Assembly: GCF_004801285.1 (NCBI RefSeq)
Contig: NZ_SSNY01000001.1
Span: forward strand, 124,001 to 188,000
DNA from: Ollibium composti
GTDB lineage: Bacteria; Pseudomonadota; Alphaproteobacteria; Rhizobiales; Rhizobiaceae
Direction of reading: 5' to 3'
Length of the DNA stretch: 64,000 nt
Every line of letters begins with the position of its first letter. The first letter of the stretch is position 1. This document shows, one piece after another, positions 34,916 through 42,842 of the stretch. The translations under genes were made by a program, and so were the position numbers. The notes under the pieces were generated by a model that searched no databases, had not been told where the DNA came from, and saw only the letters and a program-made list of their open reading frames with translations.

Positions 34916-35149
34916 TCAGGGGGCGCCGGCGCTTCCCCGCCCCTTCACCCACTCCAGCACATACAGCCGCAGCGCCGAAGACAGGTTCGTCTCGCGCGAG
35001 CGGTTCTGGTCGATTTCGGCAATGAGCGCGGCGAGCGGCAGGGAGCGGGCGGCGGCGATTGCCGAGAGTTCGTCGTGGAAGGGTTTTTCCAGCGAATAGC
35101 TGGTGCGGTGGCCGCGGATGCTGACCGAGCGCTTCTCGACGCGGCTCAC
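34916..35149 (-). CDS. Ribbon-helix-helix domain protein
   Basis: 77 residues: 'RVEKRSVSIRGHRTSYSLEKPFHDELSAIAAARSLPLAALIAEIDQNR' is the RHH_4 type DNA-binding fold typical of alphaproteobacteria. It starts with GTG, overlapping the DUF4169 stop as GTGA. Target genes are unknown; no toxin partner is adjacent, so it is not an obvious antitoxin. It is the last of three leftward genes sspB-DUF4169-RHH. Confidence 0.85.
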   Translation of the reverse strand: MSRVEKRSVSIRGHRTSYSLEKPFHDELSAIAAARSLPLAALIAEIDQNRSRETNLSSALRLYVLEWVKGRGSAGAP

Positions 35150-35337
35150 GTCTCGTCCGGCGCCGGCTCGCGGAGATGGCCGTCGATGAAGCGGCCGGCC
35201 TGCTCGTCGAGGCGGCGCTGCCGCTCACGCTCGTCCTTCGTGCGGCCGTAAGCGGCGCGGTTCCCGGCGGCCGTGCGTTCCTTATCCGCCCGCGCTTTCT
35301 GCTTGCGGGCCTGGCGAAGATTGACGATCTCGGCCAT
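35146..35337 (-). CDS. DUF4169 family protein
   Basis: 63 residues, highly basic and helical: 'MAEIVNLRQARKQKARADKERTAAGNRAAYGRTKDERERQRRLDEQAGRFIDGH' matches DUF4169, a small alphaproteobacterial family without known role. It begins 11 bp behind sspB and overlaps the RHH gene by 4 bp, so all three are probably translated from one message. Confidence 0.85.
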   Translation of the reverse strand: MAEIVNLRQARKQKARADKERTAAGNRAAYGRTKDERERQRRLDEQAGRFIDGHLREPAPDET

Positions 35338-35348
35338 GGCTCCGGCCG

Positions 35349-35876
35349 CTACTTCTTGCGGAAGGCGTCGAGGGAGACGACGTCGGCGCCCTTGCCGGCG
35401 GCGGGCTCGGACTCGGCGGCGGGCTTTTGCTTCTCGGCCTGCTTCTTCTTCGGCTCGGCCTTCTTTTCCGGCACCAGCGCCACCGGCTCGGCGGCAGGCT
35501 CGCCCTCGGCCTCGCCTTCGGTGCGGACGTCGAATTCCAGTTCGAAGTTGACCGACGGATCGTAGAAACCGCGCACGGCCGAGAAGGGCACTTCCAGCTT
35601 CTCCGGCACGTCGGAGAAGGACAGGCCGACCTCGAAGCCGGTGTCGGTGACCTTCAGATCCCAATACTGGAACTGGATGACGATGGTCATCTGCTCGGGA
35701 TAGCGCTCGCGCAGGCGGCTGGAGACGCGCACGCCGGGCGCGCCGGTCAGGAAAGTGATGAAGAAATGATGGTTGCCGGGCAGGCCGGTGCGCGCGACCT
35801 CCGCCAGCACCTTGCGCATGACGCCGCGCAGGGCCTCCTGGGCGAGAATGTCATAGCGGATGTGGTCGTCTGCCAT
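35349..35876 (-). CDS. sspB: SspB family ClpXP adaptor
   Basis: 175 residues. 'IRYDILAQEALRGVMRKVLAEVARTGLPGNHHFFITFLTGAPGVRVSSRLRERYPEQMTIVIQFQYWDL' is the alphaproteobacterial SspB fold. It binds ssrA-tagged proteins and hands them to ClpXP. The long Glu/Lys/Ala linker and the C-terminal 'DVVSLDAFRKK' correspond to the flexible tail whose tip docks on ClpX. Notably ssrA itself is encoded 3 kb away in this window. ATG start directly before 'ADDHIRYD'. Confidence 0.93.
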   Translation of the reverse strand: MADDHIRYDILAQEALRGVMRKVLAEVARTGLPGNHHFFITFLTGAPGVRVSSRLRERYPEQMTIVIQFQYWDLKVTDTGFEVGLSFSDVPEKLEVPFSAVRGFYDPSVNFELEFDVRTEGEAEGEPAAEPVALVPEKKAEPKKKQAEKQKPAAESEPAAGKGADVVSLDAFRKK

Positions 35877-35991
35877 GTGGCGCCGGGCTTCCCTTGAATC
35901 GTCAGTCTAGCTGTAATCAAGCTTGGCGGCTGCGTAAACCGAATATGGAAAGCCGGCGCGCGACGACGAGGGGAATGACGAAGAAAGTGTG

Positions 35992-36696
35992 TCAGACGGC
36001 GGCCGGCTGCGGCTTTTCGGCCACGCAACGCGCCGTGCCGTAGGCGCGCAGGAAGGCGCGCATGCCGTTGGTGGCGGAGGAAAGCACCTCCGCCTCGCTC
36101 GGCGTGCCGCCGAGCAGGAAGGTCATGTGCAGGTCGGCATTGGCCAGCGCCAGGAATTGGCGGGCGGCGACGTCGGGATCGTCGATGTCGAGATAGCCGG
36201 CATGCGCCAGCCGGGCCAGCCGTGCGGCCAGCGCCGACCAGGTCTTCGCCGGGCCATGGTCGCGCCATTCGGAAAACAGCTCCGGATAGCGCTCACTCTC
36301 GGCCTGCATCAGCTTGCGCAGGAACTTGCCCTCGCGGTTGCACACGCAGTTGCGGTTCAGCCGCATGCAGAAGGCGATGAGATCGGCCTCGATGTCCTTC
36401 GGCTGGTCGGGGAAAGTGGCGAGCGTGGCGAAGACGCCGGCATTGGAGCGTTCCGTCAGGTCGCGCACCACCGCCTGGAACAGCGTCTGCTTGTCGCCAT
36501 GGTGGTTGTAGACGGTCTGGCGCGAGACGCCGGCCTCGGCCGCGATCAGGTCGATGTTGGCGCCGGCAAAACCCTCGCGGCAGAAGACGGAGCCGGCCGC
36601 GTCGAGGATGGAAGCGCGCTTGGCCTCGTGGCCGCGCGGGAGCGAAACGGGTGGCGGGAGCGTGTCAGGAACGATAGCTGTCGTCATGAAATCCAT
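35992..36696 (-). CDS. TetR/AcrR family transcriptional repressor
   Basis: 234 residues. The helix-turn-helix 'FAGANIDLIAAEAGVSRQTVYNHHGDKQTLFQAVV' is typical TetR; the C-terminal ligand domain resembles the AcrR/TetR_C group ('KFLRKLMQAESERYPELFSEW'). Divergent from an MFS drug exporter, which it very likely represses. ATG at 36696 or 36687. Confidence 0.9.
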   Translation of the reverse strand: MDFMTTAIVPDTLPPPVSLPRGHEAKRASILDAAGSVFCREGFAGANIDLIAAEAGVSRQTVYNHHGDKQTLFQAVVRDLTERSNAGVFATLATFPDQPKDIEADLIAFCMRLNRNCVCNREGKFLRKLMQAESERYPELFSEWRDHGPAKTWSALAARLARLAHAGYLDIDDPDVAARQFLALANADLHMTFLLGGTPSEAEVLSSATNGMRAFLRAYGTARCVAEKPQPAAV

Positions 36697-36706
36697 ATAA
36701 ACCTGT

Positions 36707-36735
36707 TTGACAATTTGGACAAGGATGTCTAATTT
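36707..36735 (+). promoter_or_regulatory. MFS promoter with overlapping TetR operator candidate
   Basis: TTGACA (36707-36712), a 17-bp spacer and TAATTT (36730-36735) make a near-consensus sigma-70 promoter pointing to the MFS gene. The same bases contain the imperfect dyad TTGACAATTTGGACAA (36707-36722), placed so that a bound repressor would cover -35 and spacer. It starts 11 bp upstream of the tetR start codon, so autoregulation is also plausible. Confidence 0.5.
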
Positions 36736-36848
36736 TTTGGAGTAACAAGGGCAGCGTCGAAGAGTCGGCGCCTTGCCGGTTGAAGCGTCCTTGATCGTGT
36801 CGTGTGGAACAGCATGCGGCGACGAACCGGATTCGAAAGAGCATCGTC

Positions 36849-38054
36849 ATGAATTCCAGATTTTTCGGCCTCGCGGTCGTCCTCGGCCTGCTTTCCGCCA
36901 TCGGCCCGTTCGCCATCGACATGTACCTGCCGGCGATGCCCTCGATCGGCAGCGACCTGCATGCCGGGCCGGTGGGCGTGCAGATGAGCCTGCTCGCCTT
37001 CTTTATCTCCATGGGCATCGGCCAGCTCGCCGTCGGCCCGATCGCCGACATCTACGGCCGCAAGGGGCCGCTCTATGTCGGGCTAGCGCTGTTTCTGGTC
37101 GGCAGCGTGGGCGCCGCGCTGGCGCCGACGATTGAATGGCTGGTGGCGTTCCGCTTCCTGCAAGGCATCGGCGCGACCGCCGGGCTGGTGGTGCCGCGCG
37201 CCATCGTGCGCGACCTCTATACCGGCAACGAGGCGGCCAAGCTGATGTCGCTCTTGATGCTGGTTTTCTCGGTGTCGCCGATCCTGGCGCCGCTGACGGG
37301 CTCCTTCATCAGCGAGAGCTTCGGCTGGCGCGGCGTGTTCTGGGCGGTGACGGTGGCGGTGCTGGTCGCCGTCGTGCTTCTGGCGACCTCGCTCAAGGAA
37401 ACGCGGCCGCCGGAGGAGCGCATCGGCAGTTCGTTCGGCGAGGCGCTCCGGGCCTACCGCTTCCTGCTGCGCGACCGCTATTTCCTCGGCCTGACGGCGA
37501 TCGGTTCGTTCGCGATCTCGTCCTTCTTCGTCTACCTGTCGAACTCGTCGTTCCTGCTGATCGACCATTACGGGCTGACGCCGCGCGTCTACAGCCTGTT
37601 CTTCTCGATCAACGCGGTGTCGTTCTTCGCCATGTCGCAGCTGACCGGCAAGCTCGCCGACCGCTTCGGACTCAGCCGGGTCGTGCGCTATGCGGTGACC
37701 GGCTATGCCAGCGTGATGGTGCTGTTGTTCGCGCTGATGGCGTCGGGCTTCGACAGCCTCGGCGTGCTGGCGACGCTGCTGTTCTTCGGCTACGGCTTCG
37801 TCGGCCTCGTCATCCCCTCCACTTCGGTGCTGGCGATGGACGAGCATGGCGAGATCGCCGGTACGGCGTCGGCGCTGCTCGGCACCCTGCAGCTCGGCAT
37901 CGGCGCGGTGGCGATGGCGGTGGCGGGCGTGTTCGCCGACGGCACGCCGCTGCCGATGGTGGCCGCCATCGCGCTGTGCGCGGTGATTTCCTTCACGCTG
38001 GCGCACTTGACGCTGGGCAGCACGCGCCGGCCGGCTGAAGTGCCGGCGGAGTAA
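36849..38054 (+). CDS. Bcr/CflA family MFS drug-efflux transporter
   Basis: 401 residues, twelve membrane helices. 'FAIDMYLPAMPSIGSDLHAGPVGVQMSLLAFFISMGIGQLAVGPIADIYGRKGPLYVGL' contains the D-M-Y-L-P motif of the Bcr/CflA family and the MFS A-motif G-P-I-A-D-x-x-G-R-K; 'RFLQGIGATAGLVVPRAIVRDLYTG' is motif B. These proton antiporters export bicyclomycin, chloramphenicol and other drugs; the natural substrate here is unknown. The ATG at 36849 opens the conserved region. Confidence 0.92.
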   Translation: MNSRFFGLAVVLGLLSAIGPFAIDMYLPAMPSIGSDLHAGPVGVQMSLLAFFISMGIGQLAVGPIADIYGRKGPLYVGLALFLVGSVGAALAPTIEWLVAFRFLQGIGATAGLVVPRAIVRDLYTGNEAAKLMSLLMLVFSVSPILAPLTGSFISESFGWRGVFWAVTVAVLVAVVLLATSLKETRPPEERIGSSFGEALRAYRFLLRDRYFLGLTAIGSFAISSFFVYLSNSSFLLIDHYGLTPRVYSLFFSINAVSFFAMSQLTGKLADRFGLSRVVRYAVTGYASVMVLLFALMASGFDSLGVLATLLFFGYGFVGLVIPSTSVLAMDEHGEIAGTASALLGTLQLGIGAVAMAVAGVFADGTPLPMVAAIALCAVISFTLAHLTLGSTRRPAEVPAE

Positions 38055-38055
38055 G

Positions 38056-38147
38056 GGAATAGGGGAGTAAGGCAATAAGGCAATAAGGGAGAAGAAGCCG
38101 TTCTCTCTTTCCTACTGCCTTACTGCCCTATTCCCCTATTCCCTTAT
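38056..38147. repeat. Inverted clusters of heptad direct repeats (bidirectional terminator)
   Basis: Downstream of the MFS stop, units of the type TAAGGSA are repeated in tandem (GGGAATAGGGGAGTAAGGCA, ATAAGGCA, ATAAGGGA), and 30 bp later their complements recur (TACTGCCTTACTGCCC, TATTCCCCTATTCCCTTA). The two clusters can pair into a stem of about 35 bp between convergent genes. The origin looks like a duplicated and inverted short-sequence repeat. Confidence 0.7.
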
Positions 38148-38153
38148 CTGTTC

Positions 38154-38717
38154 TCATTCGGCCAGTCCGGCTTCCTTCAGCACGAAGGCGAGCCTTTGTT
38201 CGACCGCAGCACGGGGCAGTTCGACAAGGTCGTAGCCGAAGTCCGTATAGGTGCGAACCATGACCTCATAGGTACGCACGGCGACCTGCCAGCTTTGCCG
38301 TCGTTCCTCGTCCACGCCATAGATTTCCTTCCACGGCGGGGCGGCGAAGACGCGGGCATGGTAGCGCAGCCGCCATGCCTCTTCTTCCATCCAGGGCGGC
38401 ACGGGCAGGCCTTCGAGGGTGAGGTAGCCGAGCGTGTCCGGCAGGCCGCGGTCGAAGAAGACGGCGCCGGCTTCCCGTTCCGCCTGCCGGTAGGAGGACA
38501 ATTCCCATTCGAACATGCGCTCGGCGAAACGCTGGCGGTCGATCCAGGGCAGGGCATCGCCGCCGGTCTCCATCTCCTCGCGGATGACGCCCCGTCCGGC
38601 CTCCTCGGTGGCGGCGAATCCCCTGGCGCGCAGGGCCTCGACCAGCGTCGTCTTGCCGGCGCCCGGCCCGCCGGTGAGCACGAAGAAGCGGTCGGAATCC
38701 ATGTCAAAGACCTTCAT
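38154..38717 (-). CDS. AAA family ATPase/kinase-like P-loop protein
   Basis: 187 residues. Walker A 'VLTGGPGAGKTTLVEALRARG', then 'TEEAGRGVIREE' and 'VFFDRGLPDTLGYLTLEG', which match the small AAA_28/TTD14-like P-loop family, related to nucleotide kinases. Function unknown. ATG at 38717; an internal ATG at 38702 with AAGG eight bases ahead is an alternative. It lies downstream of ssrA on the same strand. Confidence 0.85.
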   Translation of the reverse strand: MKVFDMDSDRFFVLTGGPGAGKTTLVEALRARGFAATEEAGRGVIREEMETGGDALPWIDRQRFAERMFEWELSSYRQAEREAGAVFFDRGLPDTLGYLTLEGLPVPPWMEEEAWRLRYHARVFAAPPWKEIYGVDEERRQSWQVAVRTYEVMVRTYTDFGYDLVELPRAAVEQRLAFVLKEAGLAE

Positions 38718-38775
38718 TGCGATGAAACTCGCGCCACAGGTTAGTGACGCGTTGCGGCGAGAGCGATCGGGAGGG

Positions 38776-39103
38776 GAGAGAAGTGGAGGCTTCTGTTGCC
38801 AGGTGCCTCCGGACCCCGCCTAGAAGTGCGAACCGCTAGGACTTGATTTGAAGCGTTCGCGCCGCATTACGCAGCGAGACGAGCTTCCGCATAGTTGTCG
38901 TTGGCAACTATAAGTTTAGCCCGATAACGGTGGTACAATGCCGGGCAAAAGAACGATCTTTACACCTTCGTCGATCCTGTTTCGCCCCCAGCAGAAGCCG
39001 CCGAATGAAGCGGCGGCTTTTGGTGGAGGCGCCGGGTACCGCCCCCGGGTCCGAACGGTTTATTGCATCGCCTGTTTATCGCCATAGTCGGACGAGCCGA
39101 CAC
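38776..39103 (-). ncRNA. ssrA: Circularly permuted two-piece tmRNA (ssrA)
   Basis: Read on the minus strand, the acceptor piece comes first and ends ...GGCGCCTCCACCA at 39021; a 31-nt spacer (38990-39020) folds as AAGCCGCCG/CGGCGGCTT and is removed; the coding piece starts GGGGGCGAAACAGG at 38989, whose first seven bases pair with CGCCTCC to make the acceptor stem. The tag frame at 38905-38867 reads ANDNYAEARLAA and stop. T-stem CCGGG/CCCGG is visible. A CTATAT -10 box (39114-39109) sets the 5' end near 39103; the 3' end is placed at the GGAGGC/GCCTCC hairpin near 38776 and is approximate. It rescues stalled ribosomes; the tag is read by SspB-ClpXP. Confidence 0.95.
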
Positions 39104-39298
39104 ACCGAATATAGGGACCGGCCGGGCAAAAGGGAAGGCCGCAAAGGCGGCGGTGGCGGCGCATGGCAAAAATGCCACGCAGGGTTGACTCGCGCGCGCT
39201 CTCGCCGGAATCTCCGCCCGTGTGGAGATTCCGTTCCGGCTCTGAGCCGCCGGCCGGTCTCCGGCAGTCAACATGGCTCCGACGAGGGGAAGTTTCCG

Positions 39299-39607
39299 AT
39301 GGCCGACTATCTCGCAGACGTGAAGAAATACGATGCCGGCGCCGACGCCGCCGTGGTGGACAAGATCGTCAAGCACCTGGGCATCGCGCTGAGGAACCGC
39401 GACTCCTCGCTGGTTTCGGCGACCGACCAGAAGGAACTCGACCGCGTGCGCGACAACTGGGGCGTGAAGAAGCTCGGCGTCGACGCCGCCAAGGCGGAAG
39501 CCGCCGTTGCCAAGGTCGCCAAGGCGATGGCCGGCGACAACTCCAAGGGCCGCGTGACCTTCTACTATCTGGTCGCCAAGGAACTGGGCAAGCTCGGCAC
39601 TCTCTGA
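39299..39607 (+). CDS. DUF2853 family protein
   Basis: 102 residues, small, soluble and helical, 'MADYLADVKKYDAGADAAVVDKIVKHLGIALRNRDSSLVSATDQKELDRVRDNW' being the conserved start of DUF2853. No function is known. The ATG at 39299 is preceded by GAGGGGAAG. Divergent from ssrA by about 200 bp and followed by a strong terminator. Confidence 0.88.
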   Translation: MADYLADVKKYDAGADAAVVDKIVKHLGIALRNRDSSLVSATDQKELDRVRDNWGVKKLGVDAAKAEAAVAKVAKAMAGDNSKGRVTFYYLVAKELGKLGTL

Positions 39608-39631
39608 GAGAGCCGGGTCCTAAAAATCAGA

Positions 39632-39671
39632 CATTATCCCGGCCCTCGCCGCGGCCGCGGCCGGGATAATG
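39632..39671 (+). terminator. Strong hairpin behind DUF2853
   Basis: CATTATCCCGGCC (39632-39644) and its exact complement GGCCGGGATAATG (39659-39671) form a 13-bp stem, 25 bp behind the DUF2853 stop. No T-run, but the stem is very stable and separates the gene from thyA. Confidence 0.7.
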
Positions 39672-39786
39672 GCTGAGCGGCTGGCCCGCCTGTGGATAGC
39701 GGGTATCGCTAGGTCTACGGCTGCCTTCGATGGGCAGTCGGTCGTTGTTGCGCTATAATGGGCCGATCCCGAATCGGAGCCGCCTG

Positions 39787-40581
39787 TTGCGCCAGTATCT
39801 CGATCTTCTCCAGCATGTGCTCGACTACGGCACCGACCGTGGCGATCGCACCGGCACGGGTACGCGCTCGGTGTTCGGCCACCAGATGCGCTTCGATCTC
39901 GGCCGCGGCTTCCCGGTGCTGACCACCAAGAAGCTGCACTTGAAGTCGATCATCCACGAACTGCTCTGGTTCCTCGCCGGCGACACCAACATCAAGTATC
40001 TCAACGACCACGGCGTCACCATCTGGGACGAGTGGGCGGACGAGAAGGGCGAACTTGGCCCGGTCTACGGCAAGCAATGGCGCAGCTGGCCCGACGGGCA
40101 TGGCGGCACCATCGACCAGATCGCGAATCTTCTGAATGAGATACGGCAGAATCCTCAATCGCGGCGGCTGATCGTCTCGGCCTGGAACCCGGCTGAGGTG
40201 GACGAGATGGCGCTGCCGCCGTGCCACTGCCTGTTCCAGTTCTACGTCGCCGACGGGCGGCTTTCCTGCCAGCTCTACCAGCGCTCGGCCGACATCTTCC
40301 TCGGCGTGCCCTTCAACATCGCTTCCTATGCGCTGCTCACCATGATGATCGCGCAGGTGACGGGGCTGAAGGCGGGCGACTTCGTCCACACGCTGGGCGA
40401 CGCGCACCTCTATTCGAACCACTTTGCGCAGGCGCGCGAGCAGCTTCAGCGCACGCCGAAGCAACTGCCGACGCTGTGGATCAACCCGGACGTGAAGGAC
40501 CTGTTTTCCTTCCGCTTCGAGGATTTCAGGCTGGACAACTACGTCGCCGACGCCTCGATCAAGGCGCCGATCGCGGTTTAG
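39787..40581 (+). CDS. thyA: Thymidylate synthase ThyA
   Basis: 264 residues from the TTG at 39787, exactly the E. coli ThyA length and collinear with it ('[36 protein letters not shown]'). GGAG lies seven bases ahead; the longer frame from 39730 has no homology. The catalytic cysteine is in '[14 protein letters not shown]' and the dUMP-binding '[12 protein letters not shown]' and 'DAHLYSNHF' are intact. It methylates dUMP to dTMP with methylene-tetrahydrofolate, producing dihydrofolate for FolA, which is encoded 6 kb downstream. Confidence 0.95.
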   Translation: MRQYLDLLQHVLDYGTDRGDRTGTGTRSVFGHQMRFDLGRGFPVLTTKKLHLKSIIHELLWFLAGDTNIKYLNDHGVTIWDEWADEKGELGPVYGKQWRSWPDGHGGTIDQIANLLNEIRQNPQSRRLIVSAWNPAEVDEMALPPCHCLFQFYVADGRLSCQLYQRSADIFLGVPFNIASYALLTMMIAQVTGLKAGDFVHTLGDAHLYSNHFAQAREQLQRTPKQLPTLWINPDVKDLFSFRFEDFRLDNYVADASIKAPIAV

Positions 40582-40602
40582 AGGGCTCGCCCCAGTGGCA
40601 CT

Positions 40603-40752
40603 GCCCCCTCTCCGTCGCGCCCTGCGGGCGCGCCACCTCTCCCACTTCGTGAGGGGAGAGGATGAGAGCCAAGCCTTGCGACCGGCCTATCCTCTGCACC
40701 CGGAACGGGGGAAGAGGTGGCGCGCGTAGCGCGACGGATAGGGGGATTGCGC
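40603..40752. repeat. RIME-like repeat behind thyA
   Basis: CCCCTCTCCGTCGCGCCCTG...GCGCGCCACCTCTCCC (40604-40646) and GAAGAGGTGGCGCGCGTAGCGCGACGGATAGGGGG (40711-40745) are inverted, imperfect copies. This is the same family as the repeats at 34653 and 42015. It lies between convergent thyA and the molbindin gene. Confidence 0.7.
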
Positions 40753-40788
40753 CGGTGAAGCGCCCTGTCGTGAACGAAGGATTGCCCT

Positions 40789-40995
40789 TCACTCCACCCC
40801 CACCATCACGTCCGATACCTTGATGACTGCATAGGCTTGCCTGCCGACGGCGAGCTGCAGTTCGTCCACCGCCTCGTTGGTGATCGAGGCGGTGACGGTG
40901 GCGCCGCCGATGTCGATCCTGACATGCGAGGTGGTGGCGCCCTTGGTGATCTCGACGATCCTGCCCTTGAGCGTGTTGCGCGCGCTGATCTTCAC
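40789..40995 (-). CDS. Free-standing TOBE-domain molbindin
   Basis: 68 residues: 'VKISARNTLKGRIVEITKGATTSHVRIDIGGATVTASITNEAVDELQLAVGRQAYAVIKVSDVMVGVE' is a single complete Mop/TOBE domain. Molbindins oligomerise and bind molybdate or tungstate, storing it in the cytoplasm. The start is GTG at 40995 with GGAG eight bases ahead; 'K-I-S-A-R-N' is the standard beginning. It diverges from modA, with the Mo-box between them, so it is likely regulated with modABC. Confidence 0.88.
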   Translation of the reverse strand: MKISARNTLKGRIVEITKGATTSHVRIDIGGATVTASITNEAVDELQLAVGRQAYAVIKVSDVMVGVE

Positions 40996-41101
40996 AGTCG
41001 ATCTCCCGAGGATTCGTTCTTTCCAGCGGGATCGATCGTATGGCGTTCCGGCTGGCCAGTTCAACGCTTTTGGCGTAGAAAACGGCAAGGAGGCTTTTCA
41101 T

Positions 41102-41125
41102 TGTTATGTTCATGTGAATATATCG
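41102..41125. promoter_or_regulatory. Mo-box-like ModE operator
   Basis: TGTTATGTT-CATGTG-AATATATCG is an imperfect dyad with 9-bp arms and 6-bp spacer, matching the general CGNTATAT/ATATAACG pattern of ModE sites. It lies 50 bp before modA and 106 bp before the divergent molbindin. The presumed binder is the ModE-like protein encoded behind modC. Confidence 0.6.
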
Positions 41126-41174
41126 CCTTGGAGATTTTCGGCTGCATGGCCTTCAATTGGCAGGGAGAGGTTCG

Positions 41175-41972
41175 ATGAACGTGAGCAGGGTTTCGGTGGC
41201 GGGTCTGCTAGCCGGCGGCGTGGCGATGGCGCTGGCGGCGGGCCTGTCGGCCGCGCGCGCGGACGACAGCAAGGTGACGGTCTTCGCGGCCGCCAGCATG
41301 AAGAACGCGCTCGATGCGGTGAACGCGGCGTGCGAGCCGGAAGTCGGCGAGGCGGCGGCGATCTCCTACGCGGCAAGCTCGGCCCTGGCCAAGCAGATCG
41401 AGGCCGGCGCGCCGGCCGACGTCTTCGTCTCGGCCGACCTCGACTGGATGAAGTACCTCTCCGACAAGAAGCTGGTGAGGCCGGACACGGAGGTGAAGCT
41501 GCTCGGCAACGCCATCGTGCTGGTGGCGCCGAAGGATTCGACGGCCGAGGCCAAGCTTGAGAAGGGCTTCGACCTCGCCGGCCTGCTCGGCGACGGCAGG
41601 CTCGCCATAGGCGAGGTGAAATCGGTGCCGGCCGGCAAGTACGGCAAGGAAGCGCTGGAAAAGCTCGGCATGTGGGGCGCCGTCGAGGGCAAGCTGGCGC
41701 AGGCGGAGAACGTGCGCGCGGCATTGAAGCTGGTGGCGACCGGCGAGGCGGCGGCAGGCATCGTTTATGCCACAGACGCTGTGGCCGAGCCCGGCGTCAA
41801 GGTGATCGGCACCTTCCCCGAGGATTCGCACAAGCCGATCGTCTATCCTGTGGCGCAGACGACCGATTCCAAGGACGCCGAGACGCCGGCATTCCTGAAG
41901 TGTCTGCAATCCGCCAAGGCGGCCGAGATCTTCAAGGGGCAGGGCTTTACCGTGCTCGCCCCGAGCAACTGA
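41175..41972 (+). CDS. modA: Molybdate-binding periplasmic protein ModA
   Basis: 265 residues with a signal peptide ending 'SAARA'. Mature 'KVTVFAAASMKNALDAVNAAC...AISYAASSALAKQIEAGAPADVFVSADLDWMKYL' is the ModA fold; the serines in A-A-S-M and S-S-A-L and the later 'GIVYATDA' tyrosine contact molybdate. It feeds ModBC. The ATG at 41175 has GGGAGAGG ahead. Confidence 0.93.
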   Translation: MNVSRVSVAGLLAGGVAMALAAGLSAARADDSKVTVFAAASMKNALDAVNAACEPEVGEAAAISYAASSALAKQIEAGAPADVFVSADLDWMKYLSDKKLVRPDTEVKLLGNAIVLVAPKDSTAEAKLEKGFDLAGLLGDGRLAIGEVKSVPAGKYGKEALEKLGMWGAVEGKLAQAENVRAALKLVATGEAAAGIVYATDAVAEPGVKVIGTFPEDSHKPIVYPVAQTTDSKDAETPAFLKCLQSAKAAEIFKGQGFTVLAPSN

Positions 41973-42014
41973 GGCGGCGAGGCCGGGCTGTTGGGACGAT
42001 GGCGTGTGAATTCG

Positions 42015-42090
42015 ACCCCCACTCCGCCTCGCTCTGCTCGGCACCTCTCCCCCGTTCGACAGGGGAGAGGTGGTTTGCCAAGCAAGCCGG
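42015..42090. repeat. RIME-type repeat between modA and modB
   Basis: CACCTCTCCCCCGTTCG-ACAGGGGAGAGGTGG forms a hairpin inside a mosaic unit that also contains the GCTCTGCTCGGCACC segment. It fills the 165-bp modA-modB gap, so it lies inside the operon and could lower expression of modBC relative to modA. Confidence 0.6.
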
Positions 42091-42137
42091 AGCGGGGATG
42101 TGGTATGCAGCCGCCCTGACCAATTTCCGGACCGCGC

Positions 42138-42842
42138 ATGAACTGGCTGACCGACCTTACTCCCGACGAATGGAACGCGGTCAGGTTGTCGATCAAGGTG
42201 GCGACGGTGGCGATGCTGGCGAGCCTGCCGCCGGGCATCCTGATCGCACTGCTTCTGGCGCGGGGCCGGTTCTGGGGCAAGACGCTGCTCAACGGCGTCG
42301 TCCACCTGCCGCTGGTGCTGCCGCCGGTCGTCACCGGCTATCTGCTGCTGCTGGCTTTCGGAAAGCGCGGGCCGGCCGGCGCGTTTCTCGCCGAGCATTT
42401 CGGCATCGTCTTTTCCTTCCGCTGGACGGGTGCCGCACTTGCCTGCGCGGTGATGGGCTTTCCGCTGATGGTTCGCGCCATCCGCCTGTCCATCGAGGCG
42501 GTGGACCGCAGGCTTGAAGCGGCGGCCGGCACGCTCGGCGCCAGTGTCGGATGGGTGTTCGCCACCGTCACCCTGCCGCTGATCCTGCCCGGCATCATCG
42601 CCGGCATGATCCTGTCCTTCGCCAAGGCGATGGGCGAGTTCGGCGCCACCATTACCTTCGTCTCCAACATTCCGGGCGAAACGCAGACGCTGCCGTCGGC
42701 GATCTACACCTTCACGCAGGTGCCGGGCGGCGACGAGGGGGCGCTGAGGCTGACCCTGATCTCCATCATCATCTCCATGGCGGCACTGGTGGTGTCGGAA
42801 GTGCTGGCACGGCGCGTCGGCCGCAGGCTGGAACTGACATGA
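42138..42842 (+). CDS. modB: Molybdate ABC transporter permease ModB
   Basis: 234 residues, five or six membrane helices. The E-A-A loop that docks on ModC is 'EAVDRRLEAAAGTLGASVGWVFATVTLPLILPGIIAG', and 'AKAMGEFGATITFVSNIPGETQTLPSAIYTF' is diagnostic of ModB. Its stop overlaps the modC start as ATGA. Confidence 0.95.
   Translation: MNWLTDLTPDEWNAVRLSIKVATVAMLASLPPGILIALLLARGRFWGKTLLNGVVHLPLVLPPVVTGYLLLLAFGKRGPAGAFLAEHFGIVFSFRWTGAALACAVMGFPLMVRAIRLSIEAVDRRLEAAAGTLGASVGWVFATVTLPLILPGIIAGMILSFAKAMGEFGATITFVSNIPGETQTLPSAIYTFTQVPGGDEGALRLTLISIIISMAALVVSEVLARRVGRRLELT

Noticed and set aside
34916..35337. RHH protein plus DUF4169 as a toxin-antitoxin pair
   Set aside because: Although RHH proteins are common antitoxins, DUF4169 is a small conserved alphaproteobacterial protein without a toxin fold, and both are linked to housekeeping sspB.
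38056..38147. CRISPR-like array
   Set aside because: Units are only 7-8 bp without spacers, inverted halfway, and no cas genes are present.
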